Position numbers and translations under genes: made by a program. The notes under the pieces are model-generated. The model was not told the origin of the DNA. It ran no database searches and worked only from the letters and a program-made list of their open reading frames with translations. Source: a bacterium (GTDB lineage: Bacteria > Desulfobacterota > Binatia > HRBIN30 > CADEER01). From it: DNA of 64,000 nucleotides. Positions 1 to 8,569 of the stretch are shown in pieces (within the stretch, counting starts at the first letter, position 1; the number at the start of each line of letters is the position of its first letter). The stretch spans positions 558,001 to 622,000 of the forward strand of contig JAHBUY010000004.1 of assembly GCA_019637795.1 (NCBI GenBank). The letters run 5' to 3'.

Positions 1-298
1 CCTCGACGAACAGCGCGCCGGTCACCACCGACGCCAACGCCATCACCGCGCCCGGGGCCAGGTCGATGCCGCCGGCGCCGATGATCATCGCCGCGCCGAT
101 GGCGCTGATGCCGTAGATGCCCGAGTACTTGAAGATCAGGGCGACGTTCTCGGCGTTGGCGAAGGTGTGCGCCGCCCCCGGCCGCCAGAGGATGGCGGTG
201 AAGACGAGGAACTCGGCGACGAGGATGATCGCCGCCGACCAGCCGGGCACCACGCGAAGACCTTGCACCGCAGAGACGCGGAGCCGCGGCGGGCTCAT
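1..298 (-). CDS. Sugar ABC transporter permease, RbsC-like (partial; continues past the left edge)
   Basis: This is the N-terminal ~99 residues of an inner-membrane permease of the ribose/xylose/galactose ABC family. A hydrophobic segment at residues ~18-34 is followed by GAGGIDLAPGAVMALAS, the conserved loop of RbsC-type permeases (usually GGIDLSVG). The ATG overlaps the stop of the upstream ATPase gene as ATGA, so the two are translationally coupled. It should form the membrane channel that partners the ATPase at 295-1734. The first ~12 codons lie in one arm of an inverted repeat (262-342), so the N-terminus looks repeat-derived and the ancestral start may have been further in. The substrate cannot be told, because no binding protein is in view. 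Confidence 0.8.
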   Translation of the reverse strand, partial: MSPPRLRVSAVQGLRVVPGWSAAIILVAEFLVFTAILWRPGAAHTFANAENVALIFKYSGIYGISAIGAAMIIGAGGIDLAPGAVMALASVVTGALFVE

Positions 299-342
299 GG
301 TCGGACCGAAGCCTCCGCGCCGCTGCGTCGCTGCGGTGAAGC
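262..342. repeat. Inverted repeat of the CACCGCAGAG family, overlapping two coding ends
   Basis: The left arm (about 264-289, CACCGCAGAGACGCGG...) and right arm (about 311-341, ...GCTGCGTCGCTGCGGTGAAG) are imperfect reverse complements. They match in type the repeat at 1743-1820. Here the element covers the junction of two coupled genes and supplies the last codons of the ATPase and the first codons of the permease. Confidence 0.6.
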
Positions 343-1734
343 CTTCTGACCAGTGATCGCGGCCACCACCACGGCCTCGCCGCATCCTCGCGCGTCGAAT
401 TCACCCACCGCTTCGCCGGCGTAGAGGGCGACGATGCGGTCGCACAGGCGCAGCAGCTCGGGGAGGTCGCTCGAGGCCAGCAGGACGGCGGCGCCGGCGG
501 CGGCGAGGCCGCGCACCTGAGTGTGGATGTCGGCCTTGGCGCCGACGTCGACGCCGGCGGTCGGCTCGTCGAGCAGCAGCAGGCCGCGGCCGCGGCGCAG
601 GGCGCGGGCCAGCAGCGCCTTCTGCTGGTTGCCGCCGGAGAGCGAGGCGATCGGCGCCTCGGGACCGGCGGCGCGAATCGCCAGGCGGGCCATCCAGTCG
701 CGCGTCGCCTGCCGTTCACCGGCGTGGTCGAGTCGCCACGCCGCCGCCGGCAGGAAGACGTTCTCGCGCAGGCCGAACGTCGGCACCAGGCCGGTGCGGG
801 CGCGATCCTCGCCGAGCAGCACCGGCGGCACGGCGCAGGTCATCGTGCCGGCGGTGCGCGCGCGGATGCCGGCGACGCACTCGAGCAGGGCGCTGCGCCC
901 GGCGCCGAGCAGTCCGGCGACGCCGACGATCTCGCCGGCGTGCACGCGCAGGCTGACGTCGCGCAGGCGGCCGGCGCAGAGGCCGGCGACGGCGAGCACC
1001 ACCGCGCCGCGTTGGCGAGCGGCCGCCGGCGCGGCGTCGATGTCGCGCCCGACCATCATCTGCACCAGGCGCCCGGCGTCGACCTCGCTCGCCGGCGCGG
1101 TGGCGACGCGGCGGCCGTCGCGCAGCACGGTGACGCGATCGGCGAGCGCCAGCACTTCGTCCAGGCGATGGCTGACGTAGACCACGCCGGCGCCGGCCGC
1201 GCGCGCCGCGCGCACGGCGGCGAACAGGCGGGCGGCGTCCTCGGCGCCGAGCACGGCGGTCGGCTCGTCGAGGAGGAGGATGGAATCGCGGGCCTGGCGG
1301 TCCGCGCCGCCCAGCGCCCGCGCCAGTTGCACCTGCTTGCGCTGGCTGGCGGGGAGATCGCCGCAGCGCGCGGTCGGCGGGATCGCGCTGCCGATCGTCG
1401 CCAGCGCCGCCGCCGCGCCGGCGCGCATCGCGTCGCGGCGCAGCCAGCCGCACCGCCCGCGCAGCTCGGCGCCGAGGAAGATCCACTCCGCCGCCGTGCA
1501 GTCGGGCGGCAGCTCGGGATCCTGCGGCGCCCACGCCACCCGCGCCCGCGGCGCCAGCGCCAGGGCGCCCTCATCGGCGCGCCGGGCGCCGGCGATCACC
1601 CGCAGCAGCGTCGACTTGCCGGCGCCGTTCTCGCCGACCAGCGCGTGGATCTCGCCCGCCCGGAGCTCGAAGTCGACCGCGTCGAGCGCGGTCGTGCCGC
1701 CGAAGCGGACGGTGATTCCAGCCGCGGTGAGCAT
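295..1734 (-). CDS. Sugar ABC transporter ATP-binding protein (RbsA/MglA family, duplicated ATPase)
   Basis: A 479-residue cytoplasmic ATPase with two fused nucleotide-binding domains, close to the ~500 residues usual for RbsA/XylG/MglA. The first half has Walker A GENGAGKST (residues ~35-43) and LLLDEPTAVLGAEDA. The second half has the degenerate P-loop GLLGAGRSALLE, the signature LSGGNQQK and LLLDEPTAGVDVG. That asymmetry, with one canonical and one degenerate site, is characteristic of carbohydrate importers. It is coupled to the permease downstream (ATGA overlap). The last ~15 residues (QKASPQRRSGAEASVRP) are Arg/Ser-rich and are encoded by an arm of the inverted repeat at 262-342, so they are probably not part of the ancestral protein. 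The substrate is unknown. Confidence 0.9.
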   Translation of the reverse strand: MLTAAGITVRFGGTTALDAVDFELRAGEIHALVGENGAGKSTLLRVIAGARRADEGALALAPRARVAWAPQDPELPPDCTAAEWIFLGAELRGRCGWLRRDAMRAGAAAALATIGSAIPPTARCGDLPASQRKQVQLARALGGADRQARDSILLLDEPTAVLGAEDAARLFAAVRAARAAGAGVVYVSHRLDEVLALADRVTVLRDGRRVATAPASEVDAGRLVQMMVGRDIDAAPAAARQRGAVVLAVAGLCAGRLRDVSLRVHAGEIVGVAGLLGAGRSALLECVAGIRARTAGTMTCAVPPVLLGEDRARTGLVPTFGLRENVFLPAAAWRLDHAGERQATRDWMARLAIRAAGPEAPIASLSGGNQQKALLARALRRGRGLLLLDEPTAGVDVGAKADIHTQVRGLAAAGAAVLLASSDLPELLRLCDRIVALYAGEAVGEFDARGCGEAVVVAAITGQKASPQRRSGAEASVRP

Positions 1735-1742
1735 CGAAGAAT

Positions 1743-1820
1743 TTTCACCGCAGAGGCGCGGAGGCGCGGAGATCTCGGATCATCGCATGACTCAGCGTCT
1801 CTGCGCCTCTGCGGTGAAGC
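1743..1820. repeat. Intergenic inverted repeat (CACCGCAGAGGCGC family)
   Basis: Arms at about 1743-1770 (TTTCACCGCAGAGGCGCGG) and 1795-1820 (CTGCGCCTCTGCGGTGAAGC) are nearly perfect reverse complements around a ~25-nt loop. The element fills the gap between the glpK stop (1828) and the ATPase start (1734). Transcribed, it would fold into a long hairpin. There is no T-tract, so it is not a standard terminator. Confidence 0.8.
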
Positions 1821-1827
1821 TTCTTCG

Positions 1828-3309
<1,482 letters not shown>

Positions 3310-3436
3310 GGCGTCCCCCGGAAGCGGCGAGCACCATACGGCGGTGGTACCGGCCTTTCAAACGCGGCGGCGCGGGCACCAAGCGGCCGTTGCCGCCGGC
3401 CCTTGAACGGAGCCGCGCGGCTCGTAGAATCCGCCG

Positions 3437-4354
3437 ATGCCCGCCGCCCAACTCCGCTTCGTCACCGGCAAGGGGGGCGTCGGCAAGACCACGGTGGCGG
3501 CGGCGTTGGCGGTGCGTCTGGCGGCGCGCGGGCAACGGGTGCTGCTGGTCGAGACGGCGGCGGACCGCAGTCTGGCGGCGGCCTTCGGCACCGGGGAGCT
3601 CACCGCCGAGCCGCTGGTGATCGAGGGCACGCTGTCGGCGGTGCGCATCGAGCAGCGGGCGCTGGTCGAATCGTACTTCCGCCGCCTGCTGCGGCTGCCC
3701 TTCCTGGCCCGCCGGCTCTTCGCCAGCGCGACCTTCCAGGCGGTGGCGGCGGCGGCGCCGGGGGTGATCGAGTTCGTCGTCCTCGAGCATCTCCTGCACT
3801 GGACCGAGCCGGGGCGTTTCAGCCGCCGCGCCGCCTACGATGCGGTGATCGTCGACGGCCCCGCCAGCGGCCACGCGGTGCGCTGGCTGCGCACGCCGCG
3901 GCAGCTCGGGCGGCTGGTGCCGGCGGGACCGATCGCGTCCAGCATCGGCCGCCTGCAGGCGCTGCTCGAGGACGCGCGCCGCACCCGCGTCGTGCTGGTG
4001 GCGATCCCCGACGAGATGGCGGTCGCCGAGCTGCTCGAGACGCGGCGCGCGCTGGCGCCGCTCGGCGTCGCGCTCGCCGCGCCGGTGCTCAATCGCGTCT
4101 GGCGGAAGCGTTTCAACGCCGCCGAGGCGGCGGCGATCGCGGCCCGCGCCGCGGACGACCCGCTGGTCGCGGCGGCGCGGCTGGCCATCGCCGCCCGGCG
4201 CGAGGCCGAGCAGCACCTGGCGCGGCTACGGCGCGAGACCGGCACGGCGCCGATCGCGCTGCCGGAGCGGCCGGCGGCGGCGATCGACGCCGCCGCGCTG
4301 GCGGCGTTCGGCCGCGCGCTGGCGCCGCTCGCGGAGGACGCCGATGGCGCGTGA
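3437..4354 (+). CDS. ArsA-family ATPase (first of a tandem pair)
   Basis: A 305-residue cytoplasmic P-loop ATPase of the ArsA/Get3 (SIMIBI) class. A deviant Walker A, TGKGGVGKTT, lies at residues ~9-18. The position equivalent to the DTDPAHS motif of classical ArsA reads ETAADRSLAA. A switch-like YDAVIVDGPASGHAVRWL follows at residues ~135-152. No Cys-rich arsenite site is visible and there are no ars genes nearby, so an arsenite pump role is unlikely. Paired single-domain ArsA-like ATPases of unknown client occur in several deltaproteobacterial and actinobacterial genomes. The stop overlaps the start of the second gene by 11 nt, which suggests a heterodimer. It is transcribed divergently from glpK. 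Confidence 0.85.
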   Translation: MPAAQLRFVTGKGGVGKTTVAAALAVRLAARGQRVLLVETAADRSLAAAFGTGELTAEPLVIEGTLSAVRIEQRALVESYFRRLLRLPFLARRLFASATFQAVAAAAPGVIEFVVLEHLLHWTEPGRFSRRAAYDAVIVDGPASGHAVRWLRTPRQLGRLVPAGPIASSIGRLQALLEDARRTRVVLVAIPDEMAVAELLETRRALAPLGVALAAPVLNRVWRKRFNAAEAAAIAARAADDPLVAAARLAIAARREAEQHLARLRRETGTAPIALPERPAAAIDAAALAAFGRALAPLAEDADGA

Positions 4355-5447
4355 AGGGGCGCTGCGCGCCGACGCGGCCGGGCTCGCCCGGCTGCTGGCG
4401 CAGCGGCTGATCGTCTGCGTCGGCACCGGCGGGGTCGGCAAGACCACCACGGCCGCGACGCTGGCCCTCGCGGCGGCGCGGCGCGGCCGGCCGACCGCGG
4501 TGATCACGGTCGATCCGTCGCGTCGCCTCAAGGACGCGCTCGGTCTCGACGCCCTCGCCAGCGAGCCGCGCCGGGTGCCGCTGGCCGGCGCCGCGGCCCC
4601 GCTCGACGCCATGGCGCTCGACACCAAGCGCACCTTCGATCACCTGATCGCCCGCGTCGCGCCGACCCCGGAGCTGGCCGAGCGCATCCTCGCCAACCGC
4701 CTGTACCAGGAGCTGTCGAGCGAGCTCGGCGGCTCGAGCGAATACATGGCGATGGAGAAGCTGCACGAGCTGCTCGGGCTGGACCGCTACGCGCTGATCG
4801 TCGTCGACACGCCGCCCAGCGCCGACGTGCGCGAGCTGCTGAGCGCGCCGCTGCGCATGAGCGAGCTGCTCGCCTCGCAGGCGGTGCATTTCCTGAAGTC
4901 GCCGGCGTCCATCCTCGGCGGCAGCCAGGAGTCCGGCCTGGCGCGCGCCACGCTCGCCGCCGTGCTGCGCGCGCTCGAGCGCTGGACCGGGCTGCACCTG
5001 TTGAGCGAGCTGGCGGACTTCGCCGGCAGCTTCGAGCAGCTCGTCGACGGCTTCCGCGCCCGTGCCGCCGCCATCCGCGACGCGCTGCACGCCGCCGACA
5101 CCAGCTTCGCGATCGTCACCTCGCCGGAGCCGAACACCGTCGCCGCCAGCCTCGACTTCGACGCCGAGCTGCGCGCCGGCGGCTATCCGGTCGCCGGCGT
5201 CATCGCCAACCGCGTCCACCGCTTTCCGCCGCTCGCCGCCACCGCCGGCGCCTGGGCGGCGCCGCCGCTGCGCGAGAAACTGCGCGCCAACTACCACGAC
5301 TTCGCCGCCCTCGCCCGCCGCGACGACGACGCCCTGCGCGCGCTCGGCCGCGCCAGCGCGACGCCGCTGCTGGCGATCGTGCCGGTGCTGGAAGAGGCGC
5401 CGGCGTCGCTCGACGCCCTCTCCGCGCTCGCCGCGCGACTGTCGTGA
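4344..5447 (+). CDS. ArsA-family ATPase (second of a tandem pair)
   Basis: A 367-residue P-loop ATPase. Walker A GTGGVGKTTTAATLA lies at residues ~28-42. The adjacent AVITVDPSRRLKDALGL corresponds to the DPAHSL motif of ArsA/Get3, and LIVVDTPPSADVRELL at ~150-165 is the switch II region. It differs from its partner in keeping an Asp-Pro motif and in a longer helical C-terminal region. The start overlaps the upstream ArsA gene by 11 nt in another frame, so they form one operon. The client could be a tail-anchored or metal-binding protein, but nothing in the sequence decides this. Confidence 0.85.
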   Translation: MAREGALRADAAGLARLLAQRLIVCVGTGGVGKTTTAATLALAAARRGRPTAVITVDPSRRLKDALGLDALASEPRRVPLAGAAAPLDAMALDTKRTFDHLIARVAPTPELAERILANRLYQELSSELGGSSEYMAMEKLHELLGLDRYALIVVDTPPSADVRELLSAPLRMSELLASQAVHFLKSPASILGGSQESGLARATLAAVLRALERWTGLHLLSELADFAGSFEQLVDGFRARAAAIRDALHAADTSFAIVTSPEPNTVAASLDFDAELRAGGYPVAGVIANRVHRFPPLAATAGAWAAPPLREKLRANYHDFAALARRDDDALRALGRASATPLLAIVPVLEEAPASLDALSALAARLS

Positions 5448-5464
5448 GCCGCGCCGGGCGCGGC
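5448..5464. terminator. GC hairpin in a convergent gap (possible terminator)
   Basis: A 7-bp perfect stem, GCCGCGC / GCGCGGC with loop CGG, starts right after the ArsA stop and faces the end of the phasin-like gene. No U-tract follows on either strand, so termination is only plausible. Confidence 0.4.
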
Positions 5465-5471
5465 CCCGCGA

Positions 5472-5861
5472 TCACGCCCGCTTGCGCGGGCGCGGCGTCT
5501 TCCTCGCCGCCGGCTGGTGCTGCGACGGGGCGTGCTGCCTGGCCGTCTCCTGCGCGGCGATCAGCCGGTCCACCTTCATGCTGAGATTGACGACGCTGCC
5601 CTGCAGCGCCTCGATCTTGGTCAGCACGCGGTGGAAATCGGCGCGCGACGGCACGTTCAGCGCCGAGAGCACCGCCTGCATGTTCTTGTCGACGGCGCGC
5701 TTGGCATCGACGGCCCGCTCCAGCGTCTTGCCGAGCTGCTGGCGCACCTTCGGGTTCTTGCCCAGCTCCTCGAGGAAGACGCCGAACACCTCCTCGCCGC
5801 GGCCGACCAGGCTGGCGAGCATCGACTGGGCCTGACTGCGCGGCGAGGGCTTGGAGGACAT
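5472..5861 (-). CDS. Phasin-like / PHA granule-associated small protein
   Basis: A 129-residue, largely helical soluble protein. Residues ~10-60 form an amphipathic helical region (VFLEELGKNPKVRQQLGKT). A heptad-like segment follows at ~78-102 (VLTKIEALQGSVVNLSMKVD), then a Lys/Arg/Pro-rich tail ending KTPRPRKRA. Phasins and PhaF/PhaI-type proteins share this arrangement of a short coiled coil plus basic tail, and they coat polyhydroxyalkanoate granules. A PHA synthase is present at 57654-58832, which makes the assignment reasonable. The gene is transcribed divergently from a small membrane protein and converges on arsA. Without a profile search the family call is moderate. Confidence 0.5.
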   Translation of the reverse strand: MSSKPSPRSQAQSMLASLVGRGEEVFGVFLEELGKNPKVRQQLGKTLERAVDAKRAVDKNMQAVLSALNVPSRADFHRVLTKIEALQGSVVNLSMKVDRLIAAQETARQHAPSQHQPAARKTPRPRKRA

Positions 5862-5901
5862 CGCGGCGTCGTATAGTACCGGGCCGGCAGAGGCGCAACC
5901 G

Positions 5902-6147
5902 GTGTCCTGGGACGTCGTGCTCGGCTACGTGACCGGGCTTCGCTTGATCAGTCCCGACATCACCGCCGCGACCCTGCTCCGCACCACCATCCTCGTCCAC
6001 GTCATCGACGCCATCCTCTGCCGCCTGTTCGCCCACAACAACGGCTACTCCAAGAACCTGTGGACGACCCTCGGCTTCGTCTTCGGCATCTGGGCGGTGG
6101 CGCTGCTGCTGGTGCTGCCGAAGCGGACGAGCGCCGCGAGCGAATGA
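5902..6147 (+). CDS. Small two-helix membrane protein, unknown function
   Basis: An 81-residue protein if the GTG at 5902 is used; an in-frame ATG at 5851 also exists but lies inside the divergent phasin-like gene. Two hydrophobic stretches can be seen, residues ~18-37 (AATLLRTTILVHVIDAILCR) and ~52-71 (TLGFVFGIWAVALLLVLP). A short polar loop containing HNNGYSKN separates them. I do not recognise the family. The tail is KRTSAASE. It converges on acpS, with 33 bp between the stops. Confidence 0.55.
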   Translation: MSWDVVLGYVTGLRLISPDITAATLLRTTILVHVIDAILCRLFAHNNGYSKNLWTTLGFVFGIWAVALLLVLPKRTSAASE

Positions 6148-6180
6148 GCCGGCGGGGGCGCGCGACCCCGGCCGAACGGC

Positions 6181-6564
6181 TCACGCCGCTTCCGCGACCA
6201 CGTGGGCCAGCGCCTGGCCCGCGGTGTGGGTCAGCGAGAGGTGCCAGCGGGTGATGCCGAGCGCGGCGGCGCGGGCCGCGGCGCCGCCGCGGAGGACCAG
6301 GCACGGCGCGCCGCGCTCGCGCACCACCTCGATGTCGCGCCACCACACCCCCTTGGCATAGCCGGTGCCGAGCGCCTTCATCACCGCCTCCTTGGCGGCG
6401 AAGCGGGCGGCGAAGCTCTCGCCGTGGCGCCGCCGCCCGGTGCAGTAGGCGATCTCGCTGGCGGTGAAGACGCGCGCGCGAAAACGCGGACCCCAGCGCG
6501 GGTGGTCGACCGCGCGCTGCACGCGCTCGACCTCGATGGCGTCGGTGCCGATGGCGACGATCAT
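6181..6564 (-). CDS. acpS: Holo-[acyl-carrier-protein] synthase
   Basis: A 127-residue phosphopantetheinyl transferase. It moves 4'-phosphopantetheine from CoA to the serine of apo-ACP, activating fatty-acid synthesis in the cytosol. The N-terminus MIVAIGTDAIEVERVQ contains the metal-binding Asp (GTD), and FAAKEAVMKALGTG holds the catalytic Glu and Lys. HLSLTHTAGQALAHVVAE forms the C-terminal strand region. The length matches the family (~120-130). The region upstream of the ATG is entirely made of a palindromic repeat (6565-6841) interrupted by an IS, so its promoter must lie in that repeat or beyond the IS. Confidence 0.95.
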   Translation of the reverse strand: MIVAIGTDAIEVERVQRAVDHPRWGPRFRARVFTASEIAYCTGRRRHGESFAARFAAKEAVMKALGTGYAKGVWWRDIEVVRERGAPCLVLRGGAAARAAALGITRWHLSLTHTAGQALAHVVAEAA

Positions 6565-6841
6565 GGCAGGTTGTTCGTTGTTGGGTTGTTAGCCTTGATG
6601 CGACAAAAGACTTTCACCACGGAGGCACGGAGACACGGAGAGTACTGATCTCGAAGCCCGCCCAGTGGTCCTCCCAACGTTCATTGGAAATGGAGTGAGC
6701 AGAGGCCCGCGCCTTCGCGATGGCACCGAGCCCTCCGTGTCTCCGTGCCTCCGTGGTGAGGCGTTTTCTGTCTCATCAAGGGTAGGTGTTCGGTCTGAGG
6801 GTCCAACGCAACGCGATCTCTCTGACTGGCAACCCAACAAC
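6565..6841. repeat. Nested palindromic intergenic repeat, cut by the IS1380 insertion
   Basis: The outer left arm (6565-6594, GGCAGGTTGTT...GTTGGGTTG...GCC) pairs with GGCAACCCAACAAC at 6828-6841 plus CAACCTGCC at 8560-8568, once the IS and one target copy are removed. Inside lies the core inverted repeat: 6603-6642 (TTTCACCACGGAGGCACGG..., ACACGGAG) against 6728-6776 (CTCCGTGTCTCCGTGCCTCC, GTGGTGAG). The ~85-nt centre shows no gene. The ~290-bp unit accounts for the whole original gap between acpS and the radical SAM gene. Confidence 0.75.
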
Positions 6842-6845
6842 CTAA

Positions 6846-8555
6846 CCCGGATTATTCACACTTTCGACGGCGCGGCCAGTGTTCGAGGCGTAAAGGGCGC
6901 CAGATGAGGTGCGGCAGAGCGGCGAGCGGGGTGTAGCGGGTCAGTGAGCGGCAAGTGCGGGTCGTAGGTAGACCGCGGATGATCCCGAGAGACGCGATGA
7001 GATCAAAGAAGCGCGCGGACGACCCGCGCACGGACATAGCACCGCCGTGCGCCCCGATCGGGGCGCCGCGGCGAGCGAGGTTGCAGCGAGGGGGAGGCGG
7101 GGGCGTGCGGCTATCCCGGCGCGCCGAGGGGGGCCATGTGGGTGAGGACGCGCTCAAACAGCGCCTGCCCCGGCCACCCGCTGGCGAGGTGGAACCACAC
7201 CCGGCGCACCGAGCGGTGAACGCGGGCGCCCACTTTGAACAGACGCCCGCGCAGCGTGGCCATCGTGCTGCGGGCCAGCTCGGTCCCGACGAGCACGCGG
7301 CGGCGGAAGAGCACTGCCAGGTTGTACGCGTACGCATGCAGTTGGAGCCGGAAGGCATTGGCGCGATAGGCCGCACACGACAGCCGATCGGCGGCCAGAT
7401 CGTTCTTGAGTTCCTTGATGTAGTTCTCGGCCTGCCCGCGTTGCTCGTACCAGTGGAAGATTTGCTGAGCCCGGCCGCGGCGGTTGGTCACCACGAAGCG
7501 CAGATTCCGTCCCTCGGCGGTGCGTTCGATCTTGGCCACCACGCGGCGCGGGCGGTGCCAACTGTGGGCTTGGTAGGAAAAGCTGGCATACAGCCGCACG
7601 CGCGCCCCGCGCCGTTCCCAGAGCGCTTCGGCCTTCTCGCACAGCGGCTGCACCAGGGTCTGCAGTCTGGAGTTGCGGGCAAAGCCGATCGCGTAACGCA
7701 GCCCGTGGCGCTCGGCATACGCGAGCAGATCGGGCTTGGCGAACTCCCCATCGGCGCGCAGCGCCAGCGGCTGGGCGGGACCGAAGTGGCCGCGCAGCCG
7801 CGCCAGCAACGGGCGCAGCAGCGGGATCACCTGGCGGCTCCCCATGGCGTTGCCGGGCCGCAGCCGCGAGCCCAGCAGCAGCCCGCTGCGCCCGTCGAAA
7901 ATCAGCACGGGGTGATACATGTAGCCGCCGTAGTGCTGATTGAAGAACGTGAAGGGCTGCTGGCCGTGGGTCGGATCCTCGGTGGAATCTACATCCAGGA
8001 TGATCTCGTCGCGCGGACCGCGCGGTTCATAGCGACACAGCCATTCGGTGCCCTGCGTCTCCAGCAGCCGGATCGACTCCCACGCGACCCCGTTCTCCAA
8101 GCGCGACAGCGTCGGCTGCGACGCCAACGCGGTCAGGCCGCGCGCCGCCACCGTGCACAGCGTCGGATCGCGCCGCAGCGCCGTCGCGTCGTTGGCGTCC
8201 TCGTAGCCGGCGGCAATTTGATACAGCCGCTGACGCAGCAGCGTCAGCAATTCGTGCTCGGTGAACCGCGTGTCGCGCGGGTCGGCGATCAACGTCGGCA
8301 ATGCTGCCGTCACCCCGACCCGCTCATCGAATTCCCGCAGCAGCACCAAGCCCGCATCACTGGTGATCTCACCCCCATCGAATGCCACCGCCAGCTTCGG
8401 TGCGAATTGGAATTGGAATCCCGATCCGCTACGACACTCTGTAGCCACCGCCGCTCCTCCTCTCTGCTTCGATCAAGAGTCTCGCAGCCCTTGTCTGTAG
8501 CAGATTTCAGAGGTGCACGGTGGCTTTCTACTTTAGTAACCGTGAATAATCCGGG
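6846..8555. mobile_element. IS1380-family insertion sequence, 1,710 bp
   Basis: The ends are 14-bp perfect inverted repeats, CCCGGATTATTCAC at 6846-6859 and its complement at 8542-8555. A 4-bp direct duplication CTAA flanks both sides (6842-6845 and 8556-8559), as expected for this family. It carries one intact transposase on the minus strand and looks complete and recently inserted. About 265 bp between the left end and the transposase stop, and ~90 bp at the right, hold no other gene. Its composition is less GC-biased than the flanks. It lies 14 bp from the radical SAM stop codon and splits a palindromic repeat. Confidence 0.93.
7111..8448 (-). CDS. IS1380-family DDE transposase
   Basis: A 445-residue transposase that cuts and rejoins the element ends. 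The N-terminal AVAFDGGEITSDAGLVLLRE is typical of the IS1380 (DDE group 1) family. The catalytic triad is visible as LDVDST (Asp, ~150), ALRADGEF (Asp, ~232) and the RGQAENYIKELKNDL helix (Glu, ~343). The reading frame is uninterrupted and the length is standard, so the copy could be active. It begins ~94 bp inside the right terminal repeat. Confidence 0.95.
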   Translation of the reverse strand: MATECRSGSGFQFQFAPKLAVAFDGGEITSDAGLVLLREFDERVGVTAALPTLIADPRDTRFTEHELLTLLRQRLYQIAAGYEDANDATALRRDPTLCTVAARGLTALASQPTLSRLENGVAWESIRLLETQGTEWLCRYEPRGPRDEIILDVDSTEDPTHGQQPFTFFNQHYGGYMYHPVLIFDGRSGLLLGSRLRPGNAMGSRQVIPLLRPLLARLRGHFGPAQPLALRADGEFAKPDLLAYAERHGLRYAIGFARNSRLQTLVQPLCEKAEALWERRGARVRLYASFSYQAHSWHRPRRVVAKIERTAEGRNLRFVVTNRRGRAQQIFHWYEQRGQAENYIKELKNDLAADRLSCAAYRANAFRLQLHAYAYNLAVLFRRRVLVGTELARSTMATLRGRLFKVGARVHRSVRRVWFHLASGWPGQALFERVLTHMAPLGAPG

Positions 8556-8569
8556 CTAACAACCTGCCC

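Noticed and set aside
1743..1820. Inverted repeats as ordinary Rho-independent terminators
   Set aside because: Copies lack T-tracts, share sequence rather than just structure, and also lie in 5' regions and across coding junctions.
3437..5447. Arsenite efflux operon
   Set aside because: No arsR, arsB/acr3 or arsD, and the ATPases lack a visible arsenite-binding Cys set.
6589..6907. Two ~80-residue frames in the acpS-upstream region (VSPCLRGE-type peptides)
   Set aside because: They are translations of the CTCCGTG inverted repeat, and such peptides appear wherever the repeat occurs.
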